Assembly (NCBI GenBank): GCA_900545315.1 | Contig: UQYM01000016.1 | Location: forward strand, 1 to 54,554 | Direction: 5' to 3' | DNA: 54,554 nucleotides | DNA from: an uncultured Alistipes sp. | GTDB taxonomy: Bacteria; Bacteroidota; Bacteroidia; Bacteroidales; Rikenellaceae | Shown here: in pieces, positions 50,279 through 54,554 of the stretch | Layout: the number at the start of each line of letters is the position of its first letter | How positions within the stretch are numbered: position 1 is the stretch's first letter | The notes under the pieces: generated by a model | The model's input: only the letters and a program-made list of their open reading frames with translations | What the model was told of the DNA's origin: nothing | The model's database searches: none | Position numbers and translations under genes: made by a program

Positions 50279-51265
50279 CTATTTAATTTCGTCCCAATTG
50301 ACCGTGACAGTCATTCCCGGGCGCAGCCCTTCAACTGTATCCATGGGACGTGCTTTTACTTCAAAGGTGCGAATATCAAAGTCGCCGCGTGTTTTGGTGG
50401 CAGACCATGTGGCGTATTCAGCTTGTGCAGCCATGTAATCGACCTTCAAACGGATCGTTTTAGCCAGGCCCGGAACATAGGCGTTGAGTTCAGAGCCGAT
50501 CTTAATTTTGGGCAACAGATCCTCTTTGATATTGAACGTTACCCACATGTCGTTCATGTCGAGCAGGGTGATCACGGGATATCCGGATCCGATCAATTCG
50601 CCGGGTTCTGCAATAACGGTGGACACTTCCCCATCAATTGGTGCATATTGAATGGCATCCTGAGCATAGGACTCAACCTCTGAAACGGCACCGGATGCCT
50701 GCGCAACCAATGCGGCAGCAGCAGCCCGATCTTCACGACGAGCCCCTTCGACCGCCATGTCGTATTGGGATTTAGCCGCTTTGGCAGTAGTGGTCATGGC
50801 CTCCAAATTGGCTGTGGCTTCATCGAATTTTTGGGCGGGAAGAACTCCTTGTTCGTAAAGGTTCTTGACGCGATCGTAGCTTTTTTGAGCTAAGTCTCGA
50901 CCTGCTTCTGCCTTTTTCCACAGGTTGTAGGCAGCTTCAATTTCTTGACTGCGTGCTCCGCGACGTGCCTTCTCACTTTGTGCACCAGCCGCATCCCGGG
51001 CAGCTTGTGCCTGTTGCAATTTGGCTTGTACTTCCGGCGTGCTCAACACAAACAGTTGCTGGCCTTTGGTGACCTTCTGGCCCTCCTTGACATCCATCTG
51101 TTCGATGCGGCCCGGTACTTTCGATGAAACCTTGATGCTGGTGGCCTCGACCTCCCCTTGGATATAGTTGGGTACCGGTTTGATGGCAAACCAACTGATC
51201 AACGATACGGCAACAATCACAATGATGATGCCGATAGTCAGTCCGATTACATTACTCTTTTTCAT
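50279..51265 (-). CDS. HlyD/EmrA-type membrane fusion (periplasmic adaptor) protein
   Basis: This 328-aa protein has one N-terminal membrane anchor (VIGLTIGIIIVIVAVSLISWF), a lipoyl-type half-motif (KVSSKVPGRIEQMDVKEGQKV), a coiled-coil hairpin (about 90-190) and a beta-barrel domain. It links inner-membrane permeases to TolC. ATG 51265 is chosen because the longer frame begins with a TTG directly after the TolC stop and adds 15 polar residues. Confidence 0.9.
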   Translation of the reverse strand: MKKSNVIGLTIGIIIVIVAVSLISWFAIKPVPNYIQGEVEATSIKVSSKVPGRIEQMDVKEGQKVTKGQQLFVLSTPEVQAKLQQAQAARDAAGAQSEKARRGARSQEIEAAYNLWKKAEAGRDLAQKSYDRVKNLYEQGVLPAQKFDEATANLEAMTTTAKAAKSQYDMAVEGARREDRAAAAALVAQASGAVSEVESYAQDAIQYAPIDGEVSTVIAEPGELIGSGYPVITLLDMNDMWVTFNIKEDLLPKIKIGSELNAYVPGLAKTIRLKVDYMAAQAEYATWSATKTRGDFDIRTFEVKARPMDTVEGLRPGMTVTVNWDEIK

Positions 51266-51310
51266 ATGTTTTTTTGTTTTATTGTCGAAACTATTTTCAG
51301 GGTTATTCAA

Positions 51311-52732
51311 TTATTCATAGCGGATTGGCATGGCAGCGGAACGTTTGGCATATTCCCCAAGCGTTTCACTTTGGCCACAAGCCTCGAGCAGTCGGGCCAA
51401 CATCAGATCGTAGTAGTAGGCGGCCTGTAACCGTTCGGTCTTGATTTTGGCCAAATTGAGTCGTGCATCGACCACATCGGATGATGGCGCCGCCCCCTCC
51501 TTAAATGCTGTCTCTTTGATGCGGAGGTATTCCACAGCAAAGTCGTGCGCCGTATTGATCGATGGTAACTGTACGCTGTATGTGGTCATCTCGTTGTACA
51601 ACTTGTCAATCAGGGTCAGAATGTCGTTTTGTGCCTTAACGTTTAAGGCTTCGACCTGTTTGACCTGAGATTTTGCAGCACTGAATTTGTACTCCCGGTT
51701 CAAGCCGTTGAACAATTTGAACGACACTCCTGCTCCAACGGCCCAACGCGGCATCAGCGGGGTCATTTGGTAGTTATAGAAGGATGCGGCACCCATCAAA
51801 GCCACCTGGGGGGCAAAGTCGGCACGTTGCAGACGTACCCCTTCGACCGCCAAATCCTTTTTGAGCTCTACTTGACGCAATAACGGGTTATTCTGTAAGG
51901 CCAGTTGTTTAAAGTGGTCCACATCTTCAATCTGGCTCAGGATAAACATATTGGTGATAGGCTGAAATTCATTGGTGCTGTTGTTCAACGTATTGCTGAG
52001 CGCACTGCTAAGCGTTTCGGCCATTTTCTGGGCTGCCAAATACTCCTTTTCAGCTTCGGCAACATGCATCTCTGCGTAGAGCCGTTCACTCTTCGCAATA
52101 ATGCCATTTGCTTCCAGAGCTTTGGCGTCGGCCAGATGGTGTTGCATGCCTTCCAGAACCTGACGTCGTACTTCAACCACTTGCAAAGCCAATGAAAGAC
52201 CATAGTAACGTTCAGTCAGCTCCGAGACCAGAGCGTTGCGTGTTTGGTAGCCTTGGGCTTTTGCCTCTTGAATCTTGATTTTAGCGGCATTGTTGGCAGC
52301 ATTGATTTTACCACCGGTGTAAACTGGAACGGTGATGGTACCGCCAACGGTCCCGACACTACGGTCTTGTAAGGGTAAAGCCCAATTCTGTTCGAGCAGG
52401 GTTTGGGCCTGCTGTAATATGGCAGGGGGAAGAATGCTGCCGGCACTTCCCAAAATGCCACTGACAGGAGCCTTGAGGTTATTCAGGTCAATGCTGATAT
52501 CCTTGGACATGTAGACATAAGCTCCGTTTACTCCGATTTGCGGCAAACGAAGACCATATGCAGCTTTTCGTTCGCGTTCTGCAGCTTCAACTCCATACTC
52601 GGAGGCATGGAGACTCGGGTTATTGTTTAAGGTCAGGTTCAATGCTTCATCGAACGTGAGAGCCTGTTTTTCTTGTGCTCCGGCTCCAGAAGCCAGCCCA
52701 AGCGCACAAAGGACGAATACTATTTTTTTCAT
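51311..52732 (-). CDS. TolC family outer-membrane efflux protein
   Basis: This 473-aa protein has signal MKKIVFVLCALGLASGAGAQ and the duplicated outer-membrane efflux-protein domain (LTFDEALNLTLNNNPSLHASE near the start, then long coiled-coil helices). It would form the outer-membrane channel of the exporter. It follows the TetR gene by 9 bases. Confidence 0.9.
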   Translation of the reverse strand: MKKIVFVLCALGLASGAGAQEKQALTFDEALNLTLNNNPSLHASEYGVEAAERERKAAYGLRLPQIGVNGAYVYMSKDISIDLNNLKAPVSGILGSAGSILPPAILQQAQTLLEQNWALPLQDRSVGTVGGTITVPVYTGGKINAANNAAKIKIQEAKAQGYQTRNALVSELTERYYGLSLALQVVEVRRQVLEGMQHHLADAKALEANGIIAKSERLYAEMHVAEAEKEYLAAQKMAETLSSALSNTLNNSTNEFQPITNMFILSQIEDVDHFKQLALQNNPLLRQVELKKDLAVEGVRLQRADFAPQVALMGAASFYNYQMTPLMPRWAVGAGVSFKLFNGLNREYKFSAAKSQVKQVEALNVKAQNDILTLIDKLYNEMTTYSVQLPSINTAHDFAVEYLRIKETAFKEGAAPSSDVVDARLNLAKIKTERLQAAYYYDLMLARLLEACGQSETLGEYAKRSAAMPIRYE

Positions 52733-52741
52733 CGTTTGGTT

Positions 52742-53326
52742 CTATTTGATTGCACACATGGATAATTCGGAAATTTTTCGGGTTTCAGCGGCAAGATCAC
52801 GTTGTTGTGGCCCAAAATTAAAGCGGAATTTTGTAGCAAGATATTGTAGTGGAATTCCGACCAGGGCAATGTAAAAATCTTCAATGGTTATCTCTTTACG
52901 GATCGATCCGCTCTCTCTCCCTTTTTGGATCAGGGTCTCCCCTATGCGGATAATCTGTTCCCTGACGGATGGTTTGTTTGGAATCGAAAAGTCGCTTAAC
53001 AACATAATCATAAATTTGATTCGATGTGGATTTGCTTCTGCACTTTCAAGAATGAAGCCAATTATACCCTGAACGATATTTTCAATGCGATCATTTTGTT
53101 GGATCAGTTCGTCGATTTTGGCGGCAATCGTGTGAAGAGCTTCGTTAAGCAGATCATTTACTAGATCCTCTTTGCTCGGATAATGCCGATAGAGATAGCC
53201 CGCCGACACTTGTGCCCGTTTGGCTATGGCTGCTACGGAACTACCCGTGATGCCGTGTTCGCTGATGATCTCAACAGCAGCTTGTCGGATGCGTTCTATG
53301 AGCGACGTATCTATCTTTTTTACCAT
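52742..53326 (-). CDS. TetR/AcrR family transcriptional regulator
   Basis: This 194-aa repressor has an N-terminal TetR DNA-binding domain (IRQAAVEIISEHGITGSSVA then AGYLYRHYPSKEDLVNDLL) and a variable ligand-binding C-terminal domain. It is the first gene of the efflux operon. A perfect 16-bp palindrome lies 12 bases upstream of its start and probably serves as its own operator, so it should repress the whole operon until a ligand binds. Confidence 0.9.
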   Translation of the reverse strand: MVKKIDTSLIERIRQAAVEIISEHGITGSSVAAIAKRAQVSAGYLYRHYPSKEDLVNDLLNEALHTIAAKIDELIQQNDRIENIVQGIIGFILESAEANPHRIKFMIMLLSDFSIPNKPSVREQIIRIGETLIQKGRESGSIRKEITIEDFYIALVGIPLQYLATKFRFNFGPQQRDLAAETRKISELSMCAIK

Positions 53327-53337
53327 ACTTCATTAAT

Positions 53338-53362
53338 GAATGAATATTCATTCGCAAATATG
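53338..53362 (-). promoter_or_regulatory. TetR operator palindrome and -7 box of the efflux operon
   Basis: GAATGAATATTCATTC at 53338-53353 is a perfect 16-bp palindrome. Directly upstream on the minus strand is CATATTTG (53355-53362), one mismatch from TAnnTTTG. A bound repressor would cover the transcription start. Confidence 0.7.
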
Positions 53363-53518
53363 AAAACATTTTATGAAAAAGCAGCCAAAGAAGGGCGTAA
53401 AGTTAAATTCTCAGAAAGACTTAAAGCGGCCCTGCAATTTTCTGCCGCCAAACATGAGGTCAGAATGATACACAAAAAAAACATAGACAACATTCTAGTA
53501 TCTTACCGCCAACGATAG
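53360..53518 (+). CDS. Small basic protein of unknown function
   Basis: This 52-aa basic product (MKTFYEKAAKEGRKVKFSER and following) is rich in Lys and Arg and has no recognised domain. An in-frame ATG at 53336 would run through the palindrome and is less likely. It lies 9 bases before the YbaK-like gene and may belong with it. Codon choice already looks like the tail rather than the Bacteroidales part. It could be a chance frame. Confidence 0.35.
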   Translation: MKTFYEKAAKEGRKVKFSERLKAALQFSAAKHEVRMIHKKNIDNILVSYRQR

Positions 53519-53527
53519 CCGTAACCG

Positions 53528-54001
53528 ATGACAATAGAGAAAGTCAAACACTTTTTTGCCGCAGAAGGCAAGGTTGTTATTGAATTATCACAATCGTCCG
53601 CAACAGTTGAACTGGCAGCCCGGGCATTAAACACGGAACCGGCACGGATTGCCAAAACACTTTCTTTTGCTGTCAACGGCAGCGTTGTTTTGGTCGTAGC
53701 GGCGGGCGACATGAAAATAGACAATCATAAATTTAAAGACTATTTTCACTGCAAAGCCAAAATGCTGTCTGCCGAAGAAGTGCTGTCTGCCACAGGGCAT
53801 GCAGTCGGCGGCGTATGTCCGTTTGCTTTGCCCGACCCCAAACCGTCGGTTTATCTGGATGTATCACTGCAACGCTTTGAAACGGTTTTTCCGGCCTGCG
53901 GCAGCAGCAATTCGGCGATTGAACTTGCACCGGACGAATTGTTCAGATATGCCGGCGCGGCCGCATGGATAGACATCTGCCGCCCGTTTGAACGGGCTTA
54001 A
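53528..54001 (+). CDS. YbaK/EbsC-type aminoacyl-tRNA deacylase-like protein
   Basis: This 157-aa protein is of the YbaK/ProX fold. It has VKHFFAAEGKVVIELSQSSA, then AARIAKTLSF-like sequence (ARIAKTLSFAVNG), TGHAVGGVCPFALP and a final GSSNSAIELAPDEL. Members remove mischarged amino acids from tRNA, especially Pro or Cys forms. Codons are richer in GCC, GGC and CGC than in the rest of the window. It is convergent with the next gene, and their stop codons overlap in TTAA. Confidence 0.8.
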   Translation: MTIEKVKHFFAAEGKVVIELSQSSATVELAARALNTEPARIAKTLSFAVNGSVVLVVAAGDMKIDNHKFKDYFHCKAKMLSAEEVLSATGHAVGGVCPFALPDPKPSVYLDVSLQRFETVFPACGSSNSAIELAPDELFRYAGAAAWIDICRPFERA

Positions 54002-54554
54002 CGCAGTCGCGGCGCTACTTCCAATATTTTTTGAACATAAGCCAGATCATCAGACCGGCACATGACACAAACGCTTTTCAGGTGCAGATTGTCATCAAAA
54101 TCCGCCGCTGAGAGTTCGGTAATTTCCTGTCCGTCCTGAAGCCGATACAGCCGCAGTCCCATCGCCCGGCCGATGGTCCAGCCGCCGGCCAAATCCCAGA
54201 TTGACATATAAAAAGCATAAGCGCGGGCACGCTGCGTCACCAAATAAAGCAGCTGTACCACCGCGGAATAATAGTTAACAAAGACGGTTTCCGATAATTT
54301 GAAATTTTCGGTCAGCGGCGTGTTCCAGGGATGTCCGAAAATTATCGGGCAGGAACAGCGAATCTGCGGCTGCAAGACCTCGGTTTCTTCTTCCGGCTGA
54401 AAAGCTTCACGCACCAGGCGGACTTCCGCGCCGTCAAAACAGGCGAGTTCACGGGTCGCCGGCATATATAATGCGCCGCAGCAGGGTTTGCCCCGGCGGA
54501 AGATGCCGACAGAAATACCGTACAGCGCCTGAGAGCAGGAATAAGGCAATGTGC
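53998..54554 (-). CDS. Inositol-monophosphatase-like protein, C-terminal part
   Basis: The frame is open to the window edge, so the N-terminus is probably missing. MSIWDLAGGWTIGRAMGLRL resembles the metal-binding WD(L/A)AAG region of inositol monophosphatases and related sugar phosphatases. The upstream N-terminal motifs would lie outside. GC content is higher than in the main part of the window. The assignment to this family is moderate. Confidence 0.6.
   Translation of the reverse strand, partial: TLPYSCSQALYGISVGIFRRGKPCCGALYMPATRELACFDGAEVRLVREAFQPEEETEVLQPQIRCSCPIIFGHPWNTPLTENFKLSETVFVNYYSAVVQLLYLVTQRARAYAFYMSIWDLAGGWTIGRAMGLRLYRLQDGQEITELSAADFDDNLHLKSVCVMCRSDDLAYVQKILEVAPRLR

Noticed and set aside
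1..54554. CRISPR array or toxin-antitoxin/phage defence module
   Set aside because: I saw no regularly spaced direct repeats, Cas proteins or known defence domains.

Overview
The window is a Bacteroidales chromosome segment, probably of gut type and possibly Rikenellaceae, although the family is inference. The evidence is promoters with TAnnTTTG -7 boxes, the lack of Shine-Dalgarno sequences, fimbrillin-type pilus lipoproteins, CarboxypepD_reg outer-membrane beta-barrels, a Rho with a long disordered insert, and a KorDABC-type 2-oxoacid:ferredoxin oxidoreductase. The last ~1.2 kb (from about 53.36 kb) looks different in base and codon use and may be foreign DNA or an assembly join.

Layout. 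1-441: 3' end of a frameshifted DUF1015 gene. 707-3379: four-gene 2-oxoacid:ferredoxin oxidoreductase operon. 9485-3663 (minus): metal ABC permease, LptG-like permease, ribBA, VOC protein, fmt and a TRIC-like channel. 9585-16286 (plus): mtaB, a four-helix-bundle membrane protein, trkH, a SPOR-domain protein, nfeD and floA. 16707: tRNA-Leu(UAA), beside miaA in a three-gene minus operon. 19476-22211: kdsB and rho. 22417-31423: fimbrial locus with its own serine recombinase. 38527-31658 (minus): glmS, NamZ, GH20 and a serine hydrolase, which read as a peptidoglycan amino-sugar recovery operon. 38636-46489: mazG, gamma carbonic anhydrase, a large outer-membrane barrel, mscL and an S9 peptidase. 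53326-46817 (minus): TetR, TolC, HlyD, two ABC-2 permeases and an oxidoreductase. 53360-54554: small ORF, YbaK-like protein and partial inositol-monophosphatase-like gene.

The main discovery is in the fimbrial locus. A DUF5119 lipoprotein gene is cut in two: its N-terminal half is on the plus strand at 29979-30542 and its C-terminal half on the minus strand at 28527-28081. Flipping the ~2 kb between them restores one in-frame 336-aa gene and the usual order DUF3575 - DUF5119 - fimbrillins - tip protein on the minus strand. Three copies of a GTTGGT-centred site lie at the two breakpoints and beside the recombinase gene. Reassembling the half-sites shows that the unflipped state would have a ~135-bp promoter segment bounded by near-perfect 17-bp inverted repeats (15/17), like the invertible promoters controlled by Mpi in Bacteroides fragilis. 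The window therefore seems to catch a promoter-inversion system in a second, gene-splitting configuration made through an intragenic site.
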